Origin: Sphingomonas phyllosphaerae
GTDB lineage: Bacteria; Pseudomonadota; Alphaproteobacteria; Sphingomonadales; Sphingomonadaceae
Direction: 5' to 3'
Length of the DNA stretch: 64,000 bases
NCBI GenBank assembly: GCA_036946405.1
Contig: JAQIJC010000001.1
Coordinates: forward strand, 565,001 to 629,000
This document shows, piece by piece, positions 35,718 through 45,276 of this stretch. Each line of letters begins with the position of its first letter. Position 1 is the stretch's first letter. The position numbers and the translations under genes were made by a program. The notes under the pieces were generated by a model that ran no database searches, was not told the DNA's origin, and saw only the letters and a program-made list of their open reading frames with translations.

Positions 35718-36751
35718 GCGAGGTCGCGACCGCTCCGCGCATCTTCACCGGCGTCGAACGCGCCGCGGTGCTGATGATGCTCGTCGGTGAGGAAGAGGCC
35801 GCCGCAATCCTCCAGAAGCTTGACCCCGAAGAGGTCCGCAAGCTCGGCACCGCGATGTTCGCGGTCGCCGACGTCAGCGAGGAAGAGGTCGAGCTGGTGC
35901 TCGACGACTTCGTCGGCAAGGCGCGCGAGCGTACCGGCATCACCTTCAACCCCGGTCCGAAGGTCGAGGCGGTGATGACGCGCGCACTGGGCCGCGACAA
36001 GGCGGAGAGCGTGCTGGCGCAGATCACCCCGGCCGAGGCGGTGTGCGAGATCGACCTGCTCGACTGGCTGGATGCCAAGGAGATCGCGGCGATGCTCGAC
36101 AAGGAGCATCCGCAGATCTGTGCGGTGCTGATCGCCAATCTGGATCCGGCGATCGGCAGCCAGGTGCTCGAACTGCTGCCCGAGCTGACGCAGCCCGACA
36201 TCCTGCACCGCATCGCGCGGCTGGGGCCGATCACCCCCGATGCGGTCGACGCGTTGCGCACGCTGATCGCGAGCCGCACCGGCGGCGGCAGCGCGAGCGG
36301 CGGCGGCGGTGCGTCGTCGACCGCGCTGCAACTGGGCGGTGCGCGCGAGGCGGCGAAGATCCTGCAGGGCGCGCGCAAGTCGACCGAACAGCGCGTCATG
36401 CCCAAGCTGCTCAAGATGGACCGCGACATCGCGCGGCAGATCGAGGAGGCGATGTTCGTCTTCGACAACCTGCTGGAACTGGACGACAAGGGTCTGGGCA
36501 CGCTGATCCGCAACGTCGACGGCGATACGTTGGGCCGCGCGCTGAAGGGTGTGGACGAGGCGGCGCGCAACCGCATCCTCGGCTGCATGTCGGCACGTGC
36601 CGCATCGGGCATCCGCGACGATATGGAAGCGCGCGGGCCGATGAAGCTGAGCGAAGTGCTCGAGGCGCAGAAGGCGATCATCCAGATCGCGCGCAACCTT
36701 GCCAAGGACGGCACGATCAACCTCGGGGCAGGCGACGACGATTATGTATGA
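35714..36751 (+). CDS. fliG: Flagellar motor switch protein FliG
   Basis: A 345-residue rotor protein starting at a GTG that overlaps the fliF stop. Features are the FliF-binding N-terminus, the EHPQ motif in DKEHPQICAVLIANL, a Gly/Ser linker (GGGSASGGGGASS, longer than usual) and the torque-generating helix FDNLLELDDKGLGTLIRNVD followed by CMSARAASGIRDDMEARGP. The charged residues that face the stator are present. Confidence 0.96.
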   Translation: MSEVATAPRIFTGVERAAVLMMLVGEEEAAAILQKLDPEEVRKLGTAMFAVADVSEEEVELVLDDFVGKARERTGITFNPGPKVEAVMTRALGRDKAESVLAQITPAEAVCEIDLLDWLDAKEIAAMLDKEHPQICAVLIANLDPAIGSQVLELLPELTQPDILHRIARLGPITPDAVDALRTLIASRTGGGSASGGGGASSTALQLGGAREAAKILQGARKSTEQRVMPKLLKMDRDIARQIEEAMFVFDNLLELDDKGLGTLIRNVDGDTLGRALKGVDEAARNRILGCMSARAASGIRDDMEARGPMKLSEVLEAQKAIIQIARNLAKDGTINLGAGDDDYV

Positions 36752-37514
36752 GGTGGATTTCGTCAGCGGTATGCCGTCGCGCGCGAACGCGGCAGCGCTC
36801 AGCCGCACGCGTGCGCGATCCGATATCGCACCGGGCTTCACGCCCGCGGACCTGATCGCGCGCATCGAACAGGCATTCGGCGCGCGATCGCCGGCCCCGA
36901 CCGGCGCGGACGACGCGTCGGACGAGGCCGCTGGCGACCAGCCGCGCCATTTTTCCCCCGCCGACCGCGACGCCGATCCGACCGCGGGCTGGGACATGAT
37001 GGACGCCGATGCGCCGATCCCGGCGTGCGTCGAGCAGATCGAGGCGGCGCGGATCGCCGGCTATCACGAGGGGCTGGCCGATGCCGCGATCGCCGCCGAT
37101 GCGGTGGTATCGCGCGAGCGCGCGTTGCTGGACGCGGTCGCGGACGCGATCAAGGCTGGTGGCGCGATCGACCGCATCGCGTTGGCCAGCGCGCTGCGCC
37201 GCACCGTCACGATGCTGGTCACGCAATTGGTCGGCGAGATCGGCGTCTCCGCCCCGTTGCTGGCCGCGCGCGTGGAGGCTGCGACCGATCTGCTCGCCGA
37301 TGCCAGCGAATCGGCGATGCTGCGCGTCCATCCCGAGGATCTGCCGCTGCTCGAAGGCCGCGTGCCCGGCACCGTCTTCCCGGTCGCCGACGAAAGCGTC
37401 GAGCGCGGCAGCTTCGTCATGGAGGCCGCGTCGACGATCGTCGAGGACGGCCCGGCGATGTGGCTCGATCAGCTGTCCACCGCCATCGAGCGCGCGGCGG
37501 TGCCCGCGTGCTGA
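36744..37514 (+). CDS. fliH: Flagellar export ATPase regulator FliH
   Basis: A 256-residue protein. The C-terminal FliH/HrpE domain contains ALRRTVTMLVTQLVGEIGVS and MLRVHPEDLPLLEGRV, with the tail SFVMEAASTIVEDGPAMWLDQL. The N-terminal 100 residues are poorly conserved and acidic. It binds FliI and delivers it to the gate. It overlaps fliG by 8 bp. Confidence 0.88.
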   Translation: MYEVDFVSGMPSRANAAALSRTRARSDIAPGFTPADLIARIEQAFGARSPAPTGADDASDEAAGDQPRHFSPADRDADPTAGWDMMDADAPIPACVEQIEAARIAGYHEGLADAAIAADAVVSRERALLDAVADAIKAGGAIDRIALASALRRTVTMLVTQLVGEIGVSAPLLAARVEAATDLLADASESAMLRVHPEDLPLLEGRVPGTVFPVADESVERGSFVMEAASTIVEDGPAMWLDQLSTAIERAAVPAC

Positions 37515-38839
37515 ACCGCTTCGCCGAGGATTATCTCGGCACGCTCGCGCTCGCCGGATCGCGGCCGAAGCCGCGCGTCGCCGGGCGGCTGTCGTCCTAT
37601 GACGGGTTGCTGATGGAAGCGGTCGGGCTGTCGCTGCCGGTCGGCACGGTCTGCAAGATCGGCGCGGAGGGCGGGCAACAGGTCGAGGCCGAGGTGATCG
37701 GCTTCCGCAACGGCCGCACGCTGATGATGAATCTCGGCGGCCCGGCCGCGCTGCTGCCGAACGCGCCGGTGCGTCCGATGGGGCCGCCGGGCGAGGCGGA
37801 GGTCGGTGCGGCGATGCTCGGACGCGTCGTCGATGGCGCGGGCAATCCGATCGACGGGCTCGGCCCGATCCGCGGCGCGGGGCGCTGGCCGCTCGCCGGA
37901 CATATGCAATCGCCGCTAGACCGTGGCCGCGTGCTCGCGCCAATGGACGTCGGGGTGCGCGCGATCAACGGCCTGCTCACCGTCGGCCAGGGCCAGCGCG
38001 TCGGGATCATGGCCGGGTCGGGCGTCGGCAAGTCGGTACTGCTTGGGATGATGGTGCGCGCGGCACAGGCCGATGTCGTCGTGATCGGGCTGATTGGCGA
38101 GCGCAGCCGCGAGGTCGCCGATTTCCTCGAAACCAAGGTGGCGGGCGAGGCGCGCAAGCGCTCGGTCGTCGTCGCGGTGCCCGCCAATCACTCGCCGGTG
38201 CTCCGCATCCGCGGCGCGCTGCGCGCGACCGCCATCGCCGAGGCGTTCCGCGCCGAGGGCAAGAGCGTGCTGCTCATCATCGATTCGCTCACCCGCGTCG
38301 CGCATGCCGGGCGCGAGATCGGGCTCGCGCTGGGCGAGCCGGCGTCGGCGCGCGGCTATCCGCCGTCGGCGATCGCGATGCTCCCCAATTTGCTGGAGCG
38401 CGCCGGATCCGACGTGAACACCGGCGGGTCGATCACCGGCATCTATACCGTGCTGGCGGACGGCGACGACGGCAACGATCCGGTCGTCGATTCGGCGCGC
38501 TCGATCCTCGACGGGCATATCGTGCTGAGCCGCGCGATGGCCGAGCGTGCGGTCTATCCGGCGATCGACATTTCCAAGTCGATCAGCCGCGTGATGAACG
38601 ACATCGTGCCGCAGCCGCACCAGCAGGCCGCGCGTATTCTGCGCCGCCATCTGGCGACCTATGAGGAAAACCGCGATCTCGTGCTGATGGGCGCGTATCG
38701 CAGCGGCAGCGATCCGGCGATCGACGCCGCGATCGCCTATCAGCCCGCGATCATGGAATTCGTGCGCCAGGACACGCACCAGATGGTGTCGCTGGCCGAT
38801 GCCGAGATGGAGCTGACCGGCGTCTTCGGCGATGCCTGA
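37508..38839 (+). CDS. fliI: Flagellum-specific ATPase FliI
   Basis: A 443-residue F1-beta-like ATPase that energises protein export. Walker A is GIMAGSGVGKSVLLGM, Walker B is LLIIDSLTRVA, and ERSREVADF and VYPAIDISKSISRVM are family motifs. The GTG at 37508 lies inside the fliH stop region (7-bp overlap) and is the only start that gives the usual short N-terminus, VLNRFAEDYLGTLA. Confidence 0.96.
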   Translation: MLNRFAEDYLGTLALAGSRPKPRVAGRLSSYDGLLMEAVGLSLPVGTVCKIGAEGGQQVEAEVIGFRNGRTLMMNLGGPAALLPNAPVRPMGPPGEAEVGAAMLGRVVDGAGNPIDGLGPIRGAGRWPLAGHMQSPLDRGRVLAPMDVGVRAINGLLTVGQGQRVGIMAGSGVGKSVLLGMMVRAAQADVVVIGLIGERSREVADFLETKVAGEARKRSVVVAVPANHSPVLRIRGALRATAIAEAFRAEGKSVLLIIDSLTRVAHAGREIGLALGEPASARGYPPSAIAMLPNLLERAGSDVNTGGSITGIYTVLADGDDGNDPVVDSARSILDGHIVLSRAMAERAVYPAIDISKSISRVMNDIVPQPHQQAARILRRHLATYEENRDLVLMGAYRSGSDPAIDAAIAYQPAIMEFVRQDTHQMVSLADAEMELTGVFGDA

Positions 38840-39239
38840 CGCCAAGCGGCTGAAGCGCCTGCACCGAGTCCGCACGCTCCAGCTCGGGCTGGCGCGCGCC
38901 GACGAGGCGCGCACGCAGGCGCAGCTGACCAGCGAGACGCAACTGGCGCAGCGTATCGCGCAACTCGCCGACGCGGTCGCCCCTGCCCCCTCCACCTTCG
39001 CCGGCGCGGCCAATCTCGCCGCCAGCGCGCACTTTCGCGAGCGGCTGCACCGCTCGGCGGAAGCGGCGATGAACCGCGTCCGCGCCGCCGAGGCGCAGGT
39101 CGAGCGCAGCTCCGAAGCGACGCGCGGCGCGCGGCGCGACCAGAGTGCGGTCGAGAAGCTGATGGATCGGCAGCACGCCGCCGATCTGCGCGCCGAGATG
39201 AAGGCGCTCGAGGACGTGCCCGCGCGCCCGAAGAAGTAA
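38832..39239 (+). CDS. fliJ: FliJ-like export protein
   Basis: A 135-residue, charged, all-helical coiled-coil protein placed directly after fliI (8-bp overlap), as fliJ usually is. Sequence conservation in FliJ is low, so the call relies on size, composition (MPDAKRLKRLHRVRTLQLGL at the start) and position. It would act as the central stalk of the FliI hexamer and a chaperone escort. Confidence 0.75.
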   Translation: MPDAKRLKRLHRVRTLQLGLARADEARTQAQLTSETQLAQRIAQLADAVAPAPSTFAGAANLAASAHFRERLHRSAEAAMNRVRAAEAQVERSSEATRGARRDQSAVEKLMDRQHAADLRAEMKALEDVPARPKK

Positions 39240-39240
39240 A

Positions 39241-39256
39241 CGGCACGCTCCTTGCA
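39241..39256 (+). promoter_or_regulatory. Sigma-54 promoter of fliK and downstream genes
   Basis: CGGCACGCTCCTTGCA has GG and GC 10 nt apart and the full GGCACG block. Transcription would start near 39267, 30 nt before the TTG start of fliK. It starts a second transcript inside the fli gene run. Confidence 0.85.
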
Positions 39257-39296
39257 ACGTGGCAGGCGAACCCTGTCCACGAAAGCGGCCTGACCC

Positions 39297-41726
39297 TTGA
39301 CCACGATCGCAAGCCTTCTCCTGACGACGGCACCGGGGGCGATGCTACCGGGTGCCGCCTCGCCCGCGTCGGGCGTGGCGGGCGCCAGCGGCGACTTCCT
39401 GAAGCTGGTGCTGCCCGGATGCGGCGACGGGATAGCGGCGGGTGTCGCGGCAACGGCGGGCGAGCCGGGGCGGCAGACTCTTGCCGGGGTCGGCACCGGA
39501 CTGCCGCTGGTCGATACCGTCGTGCCGAGCGGCGAGGCCGCGCTGGCGTGGCTGGCCGATGCCACCGGGGTTCCGGTGCCCCCGGCTGCGGTCGCGCTGC
39601 CCACCGAAACGGCCATGCCGACGACGCCGGTCGCCACGCCGCTCGCGGCGACGCTGAACGCGGCCCCGGCGCTCCCCGAGGCGAGCGCTGCTGTCCGGCC
39701 GCGATTGCGAATGGTGACACCCGACGTGCAGATGCCGGCCCGCGATCGCGTCGAGCCGCTTGCCGATGCCGATCCGGCCGTGCCGACAGCGTCGGGCGAG
39801 GATGATATTTCGGTCGCCACGGCCACGGTGGTCGTCGCGGCGCCGGTTGCGCCCGTATCGATCACGCCGACGCCGGATATGGTCGCCGCCGCGCCTGTCG
39901 TGGCGCCGCCGACAGTCACGCCCGAGATTGCTCAGGCACAGGCGCCGGTCGCTCCGGCGAGTGCGTCGATGCGCGGTCGCGCTGTGCTCACCACCGAACG
40001 ATCCCCGAACGCACCCGGCACCGGAGCCGAACCCGCACCGGCTGACCCGTCGCTTCCGGCGGTGGCAACGGCCAGCGCACCGGTGCAGGCTGCTCCGACC
40101 GACGATACTCCTGCCGCCGAGGTCACATCGACGCCACCGCCGACTCGCGCGGCAACCGTAACGCCACGAGCGCAGACGACTTCCGACGCCGGCACCGCGC
40201 CTGCGCCTGCAGAGGCGCCGGCCGTCCCGACGCAGGCCACCCCCGTGGCATCGCAACAGCGCAGCGTGCCGACCGCGGACACGTCACCGACTTCGCCACC
40301 GCCACCGCCAGCGGCTGCCCCCGCCCCTGCACGGGCAGCGCGCCGCGACGCGCCCGCGATGGTCGAGATCACCGCCGACACCGCCGCCGCAATCGTCGTC
40401 GACGCCGCGTCGCCTTTGACTCGAGCCCTCACGTCGGATCGTGTCACGTCGTCGCCGCGCGCGGCCACGCCGATCCCGGTCGTTGCTGACGCACAGCCGA
40501 CCGATGTGCCGGCGACCCCTCGTCACCCTGAGGTGACGTCGGCCGCTCCGCGCCACGCCGCCGCCGCGACGCGGATCGTGTCGGCCGACATTGCAGCGGC
40601 CGTTCCGCCCTCCCCCGGATCGGAGCCGCCCGTCGCGGTCGCGCCGGTCACGCCGACGCTCCCCGCCGCCACGCGCCCTACCGCCACGCTCGCCGAGGAA
40701 GCGCCTTTGCCAGCCGCCTCGCGTAGCGATCCGGCACCGCGCCTCGTCGAGACGCCCGCTGCCGCGGTCACCGGCAAGCCGCTCCCCGAGCGCGCACCGG
40801 CTCCGGCGCCAGCGGTGATCGCGAGTGCGGCGACGGTGCGCGTCGATGCGCCGGTCCTCGCACCCGTGACGGTGCCGCCCGCACATGTCGCCGCTCCGGT
40901 CACACCGCCGATCGCCAACGCCGCAACTCCTGCGGCGCCGCCGCTTGCCGACGCGCCCGCGCCGCGCGCCAGCGCCGCTACACCGCTGACGGTGCCGGTC
41001 GTCCCTGCGACGAACGTCGACGCCCCAGCGACGGATGTTCCTGTTCTGCCGGTCGCAGCGGGTGAGCCGGCACCGATCGTGCGCGAAGCGACGCGCGCCG
41101 TGCCGGCGCCGCTTCCGGTCGCCGCCGACACCACGCCGGCGCCGGTCATCGCGAGCGCCGCGCGCACCTTCGCCGAAGCGATTCACCGCGCCGTCACCGC
41201 CGAGGAGCGCGCGCGCCCGGCCGATCCGGGCGCGCCGGTTGCCCAGCCGCAGTCGACCGCCGCGATCTCCGCCGCTGCGGTCACCGCGACCGGACAGGCG
41301 CAGCAACAGACGCTCGACATGCGCCGGCCGCACTGGCCGAGCGCGATGATCCAGCACATCGAGAAGCTGCGTGACATGGCCGATGCCAATGACATGCGGA
41401 TCCGCGTCGTTCCCGATGCGCTGGGCGCGATCGACGTCGCGCTGCGCCGCGAAGGCGACACGGTGCAGGTCCAGCTCACCGCCGAGCAACCGCAGACGCG
41501 CGCAATGCTCGCTGATGCGCAGCCGCGGCTGACCGAAATGGCCGAAGCACGCGGGCTCAAGCTCCACCACGGCCAGCCCGGCGGCACTACCGCGCAGGGC
41601 GACCGTCAGTCGTCGCAGCACCAGCAACAGCCGCAACAACGCGCCGCGCCCGTTCCGGCCGCGCCACCGTCCGCCCGTCGCGCCGCGCAGTCGGACGCCG
41701 ACGACACCGAACAACGTATCGCCTGA
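39297..41726 (+). CDS. fliK: Hook-length control protein FliK
   Basis: An 809-residue protein, about twice the usual FliK length. The C-terminal Flg_hook domain (about 685-785) contains WPSAMIQHIEKLRDMADAND, MRIRVVPDALGAIDVALRRE and VQLTAEQPQTRAMLADAQPRL. The preceding 600 residues are almost only Ala, Pro, Val and Thr, as expected for a disordered molecular ruler. The start is a TTG (39297); the first in-frame ATG is at 39342. The Gln-rich tail is SQHQQQPQQRA. Confidence 0.9.
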   Translation: MTTIASLLLTTAPGAMLPGAASPASGVAGASGDFLKLVLPGCGDGIAAGVAATAGEPGRQTLAGVGTGLPLVDTVVPSGEAALAWLADATGVPVPPAAVALPTETAMPTTPVATPLAATLNAAPALPEASAAVRPRLRMVTPDVQMPARDRVEPLADADPAVPTASGEDDISVATATVVVAAPVAPVSITPTPDMVAAAPVVAPPTVTPEIAQAQAPVAPASASMRGRAVLTTERSPNAPGTGAEPAPADPSLPAVATASAPVQAAPTDDTPAAEVTSTPPPTRAATVTPRAQTTSDAGTAPAPAEAPAVPTQATPVASQQRSVPTADTSPTSPPPPPAAAPAPARAARRDAPAMVEITADTAAAIVVDAASPLTRALTSDRVTSSPRAATPIPVVADAQPTDVPATPRHPEVTSAAPRHAAAATRIVSADIAAAVPPSPGSEPPVAVAPVTPTLPAATRPTATLAEEAPLPAASRSDPAPRLVETPAAAVTGKPLPERAPAPAPAVIASAATVRVDAPVLAPVTVPPAHVAAPVTPPIANAATPAAPPLADAPAPRASAATPLTVPVVPATNVDAPATDVPVLPVAAGEPAPIVREATRAVPAPLPVAADTTPAPVIASAARTFAEAIHRAVTAEERARPADPGAPVAQPQSTAAISAAAVTATGQAQQQTLDMRRPHWPSAMIQHIEKLRDMADANDMRIRVVPDALGAIDVALRREGDTVQVQLTAEQPQTRAMLADAQPRLTEMAEARGLKLHHGQPGGTTAQGDRQSSQHQQQPQQRAAPVPAAPPSARRAAQSDADDTEQRIA

Positions 41727-41742
41727 TTGAGGGAATCGAACG

Positions 41743-42408
41743 ATGAGTGATGCTCCGGCCGCAGACGCCGCGCCCAAGAAAAAGGGCAAGATGAAGATGA
41801 TCGTACTCGGCGCCGTCGGCGTCATCGTCCTGTTGGGCGGTGGCGTCGGTGCCGGTCTCTATGCCGCGGGTTCGGGCATGGTCGGCGGCGGTGCCAAGCC
41901 GGTGACGCACGAAGATCCCAACAAGCCCAAGCTCGTCCCGAAGAGCGAGCAGAAGCACGCCGGTGAAGGTGCCGAGGGAGGCGAAGGCGGCGAGGGCGGC
42001 CACGGTGGCGGCGAAGCGGCAGCCGAGGGCGGCGAAGGTGGCGGCGAGTCGCATGGCACGCCGACGCCGGAAGGGCATGGCGGCGAGCCCTATGCTTCCA
42101 ACTATTTCGCGATGGAGAAGGAGTTCACCTCCAACCTCCAGGATTCGGTGCACTTCATCCAGATCGGGCTCGCGGTGTCGACGCCCTATGACGACAAGGT
42201 CATCACGAATCTGAAAACCAACGACATCGCGATTCGCTCGGCGATCCTGCTGACGCTGGGCGACACGCCCGAAGATCAGGTGTTCACCAGCGCCGGCAAG
42301 GCGCAGCTCCAGAAACGGCTCGTCGCGACGATCAACCAGGTTTTGCGCGAAAAGGAGGGATTTGGCGGGATCAGTAACGTCTACTTTACCACTTTCGTGG
42401 TTCAGTGA
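41743..42408 (+). CDS. fliL: Flagellar basal-body protein FliL
   Basis: A 221-residue inner-membrane protein beside the stator. After a basic start (KKKGKMKM) comes the helix IVLGAVGVIVLLGGGVGAGL. A Gly/Glu/His-rich linker (about 75-105, GGEGGEGGHGG) is unusually long. The periplasmic domain has FTSNLQDSVHFIQIGLAVST and RSAILLTLGDTPEDQVFT, typical of FliL. Confidence 0.93.
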   Translation: MSDAPAADAAPKKKGKMKMIVLGAVGVIVLLGGGVGAGLYAAGSGMVGGGAKPVTHEDPNKPKLVPKSEQKHAGEGAEGGEGGEGGHGGGEAAAEGGEGGGESHGTPTPEGHGGEPYASNYFAMEKEFTSNLQDSVHFIQIGLAVSTPYDDKVITNLKTNDIAIRSAILLTLGDTPEDQVFTSAGKAQLQKRLVATINQVLREKEGFGGISNVYFTTFVVQ

Positions 42409-42414
42409 ACGTAG

Positions 42415-43353
42415 ATGGTTAACAGGCGCTCCTCCACCGATGCCGGGCTCGACTCCGGTACGCCGATCGGCACCGCTGCCGCATTGGGCGGAGGGCCGGC
42501 CGCGCCTGCCAAGCTGCACCCGTTCGGCGATCTCCATACGTTGCAGCATCTGTCGGCGCGCGCCGCGCGCGGCGTGCGCCAGACGTTCGAAGGTTACTGG
42601 CGTACCGAGACCCGCGCTTGGGCCGAACCACTCGAGGTGCTGCGCCTTTCCGACTATCGCGCGGGGCGCGGCGACAAGCTGACCGCGTGGCTGCCGCTGT
42701 CGATGGACGGTCGCCCGGCCTTGTGCGTGATCGACAGCCAGTTCGTCGTCGAGATCATCGATCTGTTCTTCGGCGGCACCGGGGATGTTTCGCCGGTGCT
42801 CGCGCTCGAGTTCACCCCGGCGTGCGACGTGATCGTCGCGCGCGTCGCCGCGTCGCTGGCCCGCGCGCTGGAGACCGCGTGGGAGCCGCTGGCCCGCGCG
42901 CATTTCACCGCCGAGCCGTTCGAGCTGGGCGGGAACATGATCCCCGGGATCGAGGCCGACGAGGTGGTGATCGCCACCCGCTTCGCGATCGCGCGCGGCA
43001 CCGCCAAGCCGGCGTTCGTCGACATCCTCTATCCGGTCGCGACGCTCAAGCCGCACACGGTCGCGCTGACCGGCAAGGTCGTCGCCAAGCCCAGCGAGGT
43101 CGACGCCGAATGGCGCACCCAGCTGACGCGCGCGGCGATGGGCGTCCGCTTCCCAGTCCGCTCGGTGCTCGCCGAGCCGACCATCCCGCTCTCGCGGCTC
43201 ATGGATCTCAAGGAAGGCGACATCATCCCGATCAGCTTCGGCGCCGACGTGCCGATCGTGGTCGGCGGGATGGCGCTGGGGTTGGGCACCGTGGGTACGT
43301 CCAACGGCCGCGCGGCCATCCGCATCTCCAAGTTCGAAGGACCCCTGCAATGA
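42415..43353 (+). CDS. fliM: Flagellar motor switch protein FliM, no CheY-binding motif
   Basis: A 312-residue C-ring protein. The middle domain has HLSARAARGVRQTFEGYW and the GGTGD loop in IDLFFGGTGDVS. The C-terminal SpoA domain ends LMDLKEGDIIPISF. The first 35 residues (MVNRRSSTDAGLDSGTPIGT then AAALGGGPAA) contain no LSQ-x-EIDALL peptide, the site where phosphorylated CheY binds in most FliM proteins. The fliL stop 6 bp upstream rules out a longer N-terminus. Confidence 0.94.
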   Translation: MVNRRSSTDAGLDSGTPIGTAAALGGGPAAPAKLHPFGDLHTLQHLSARAARGVRQTFEGYWRTETRAWAEPLEVLRLSDYRAGRGDKLTAWLPLSMDGRPALCVIDSQFVVEIIDLFFGGTGDVSPVLALEFTPACDVIVARVAASLARALETAWEPLARAHFTAEPFELGGNMIPGIEADEVVIATRFAIARGTAKPAFVDILYPVATLKPHTVALTGKVVAKPSEVDAEWRTQLTRAAMGVRFPVRSVLAEPTIPLSRLMDLKEGDIIPISFGADVPIVVGGMALGLGTVGTSNGRAAIRISKFEGPLQ

Positions 43354-43640
43354 ACGACATGACCGGCGGATTCGCGATCGACGCCGCCGTCGCCGCCAAC
43401 CTGCGGCTTTTGCAGGGCGTCGACGTGAAGCTGACCGTCGAGATCGGCTCGACCACTTTGTCGTTGCGCGAATTGCTGGCGCTCGGCGAATCGAGCGTGA
43501 TCGAGCTGGACCGGCAGGCGGGCGAGCTGCTCGACGTGCTGGTCAACGGCACGCTGATCGGGCGCGGCGAGATCGTGACGGTCGGTGAGCGCTACGGCGT
43601 CAAGATGACCGAGCTGGTCTCGCCCGAGAAGCGCGGCTGA
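43350..43640 (+). CDS. fliN: Flagellar motor switch protein FliN
   Basis: A 96-residue SpoA-domain protein of the C ring. [48 protein letters not shown], then [18 protein letters not shown], is the FliN signature. The ATG overlaps the fliM stop (ATGA). The N-terminal extension is very short. Confidence 0.95.
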   Translation: MNDMTGGFAIDAAVAANLRLLQGVDVKLTVEIGSTTLSLRELLALGESSVIELDRQAGELLDVLVNGTLIGRGEIVTVGERYGVKMTELVSPEKRG

Positions 43641-43654
43641 GGGGCACGCACGCG

Positions 43655-43933
43655 ATGATGTGGACCTATATCCTGAAGCTGATCGTGATGCTCCCGCTCG
43701 TCTGCGGGCTGATGATCGGCTGCCTGTACCTGTGGCGTCGGCTCGAGGCGCGGATGCCCGGCAAGCCGTCGACGCGCGGGATCGCGGTGCGCGAGACGAT
43801 GATGATCTCGCCGGGCGTCAAGCTGGCGGTGGTCGATTTCGAGGGGCGTCGCCTGCTCGTCTCGGTCAATCGCGCCGGCGTGACGCTGATCGACAAGGCC
43901 GACGGGCGCGTGCCGGTGGAGCCGGCCGCATGA
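43655..43933 (+). CDS. fliO: Flagellar protein FliO
   Basis: A 92-residue single-span membrane protein ([23 protein letters not shown]) with a small cytoplasmic FliO domain ([30 protein letters not shown]). FliO assists assembly of the FliP ring. It sits between fliN and fliP in the canonical order. The start may be 43655 or 43658 (two adjacent ATGs). Confidence 0.85.
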   Translation: MMWTYILKLIVMLPLVCGLMIGCLYLWRRLEARMPGKPSTRGIAVRETMMISPGVKLAVVDFEGRRLLVSVNRAGVTLIDKADGRVPVEPAA

Positions 43934-44826
43934 GTGCCTCGGCAATGCGAAGCGGCGCGCTGATCCGCCCGCGCGTGTGCGCTGCGGGCAAAAGGTCGCA
44001 CCTGATCCTCGCGCTGCTCGCGATCGTCGTGGCGCTGTGCGTCGCGATGCCGGCGCTGGCGCAGACCTTCCCCGCGCCGTCGCAGCCGGCGGTGCAGGGC
44101 GCGCCGGCCGCGCCCGCGCCGGGCGTCGGCGACGCGGTCGACCGCGCGCTCGGGCAATTGTCGCGCGGCGATGCCGGCGCGCAGAACAACAACGGCTCGC
44201 TGTCGCTGTCGCTGCAGGTGCTCATCATCATGGGCCTGCTCACGGTGCTGCCGGGCATCGTGCTGATGATGACCAGCTTCACGCGGATCATCATCGTGCT
44301 GTCGATTCTGCGGCAGGCGATGGGCTTGCAGCAGACGCCGCCCAACCAGGTGCTGATCGGCCTGTCGCTGTTCCTCAGCTTCTTCATCATGGCGCCCGCG
44401 ATCAACCAGATCAACACGACCGCGATCCAGCCCTATTCGCAAGGGCGCATCGGCGGCACCGAGCTGATCCAGACCGCCGCTGCGCCGCTGCACGCCTTCA
44501 TGGCCAAGCAGACGCGCGTGAAGGACGTGACGATGTTCGCGCAGATGGCGAAGTCCGGCCCGTACGCCACGCCGAAGGACATTCCCTATTCGGTGCTGCT
44601 GCCGGCGTTCGTCACCTCGGAGCTGAAGACCGCGTTCCAGATCGGCTTCCTGCTGTTCCTGCCGTTCATCGTCATCGACTTGGTCGTCGCGACGGTGCTG
44701 ATGGCGCTCGGCATGGCGATGCTCAGCCCGACGATCATCTCGCTGCCGTTCAAACTGCTGCTGTTCGTGCTGGTCGACGGCTGGGCGCTGACGATGGGCA
44801 GTCTGGCCAATTCGTTCGCGACATAA
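43930..44826 (+). CDS. fliP: Flagellar export gate protein FliP
   Basis: A 298-residue export-gate component with a cleavable signal peptide ([21 protein letters not shown]). Family motifs are [44 protein letters not shown] (about 115-157) and [20 protein letters not shown]. The ATG overlaps the fliO stop. A family C repeat separates it from fliQ, unusual inside this operon. Confidence 0.97.
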   Translation: MSASAMRSGALIRPRVCAAGKRSHLILALLAIVVALCVAMPALAQTFPAPSQPAVQGAPAAPAPGVGDAVDRALGQLSRGDAGAQNNNGSLSLSLQVLIIMGLLTVLPGIVLMMTSFTRIIIVLSILRQAMGLQQTPPNQVLIGLSLFLSFFIMAPAINQINTTAIQPYSQGRIGGTELIQTAAAPLHAFMAKQTRVKDVTMFAQMAKSGPYATPKDIPYSVLLPAFVTSELKTAFQIGFLLFLPFIVIDLVVATVLMALGMAMLSPTIISLPFKLLLFVLVDGWALTMGSLANSFAT

Positions 44827-44831
44827 CGGCT

Positions 44832-44926
44832 CGTTATCCCCGCGCAGGCGGGGATCCAGAACCTCCGACGTACCGACTCCATCGACAGACCTGCGCGTCT
44901 GGGTTCCCGCCTCCGCGGGAATGACG
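44832..44926. repeat. REPIN-like repeat, family C (copy 3), inside the fli operon
   Basis: The left arm is ATCCCCGC..GCGGGGAT and the right arm TTCCCGC..GCGGGAA, so the two arms use different base pairs while each stays self-complementary. It separates fliP from fliQ. Confidence 0.88.
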
Positions 44927-44942
44927 AAGAGAGAAGAGTGAC

Positions 44943-45224
44943 ATGCAACCGCTCGTCGACGCCGATTACTTCCTGACCGTCGCCAACCAGACCATGTGGG
45001 TGCTGGCGCTCGTCTCTGCGCCGATCCTGATCCCGGCGTTGCTGTCGGGGCTGATCCTCGGGATGGTGCAGGCCGCGACCTCGATCAACGAGCAGACGCT
45101 CAGCTTCGTGCCGAAGCTGATCGTTGTCGCGGTGTCGATCATGGTGTTCGGCGCGATGATCCTCGGGCTGTTGAGCGACTTTACGACCGAGATCTTCGCG
45201 CGCATCCCGGACTTGGTGCATTGA
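44943..45224 (+). CDS. fliQ: Flagellar export gate protein FliQ
   Basis: A 93-residue protein with two membrane helices. Features are VLALVSAPILIPALLSGLILGMVQAATSINEQTLSFVPKL, with the family QAATSINEQTLSFVPK motif, and the second helix VVAVSIMVFGAMILGLLSDF. It forms the FliPQR export gate. Confidence 0.95.
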   Translation: MQPLVDADYFLTVANQTMWVLALVSAPILIPALLSGLILGMVQAATSINEQTLSFVPKLIVVAVSIMVFGAMILGLLSDFTTEIFARIPDLVH

Positions 45225-45276
45225 TCTTGCGCCAGCCTCTCCCCGTCACCCCAGCGCATCAGCCTTCCACCGCCGC

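Noticed and set aside
40000..41200. Possible internal repeats in fliK
   Set aside because: The Ala/Pro/Val stretches are low-complexity and show no regular period that I could define by eye.
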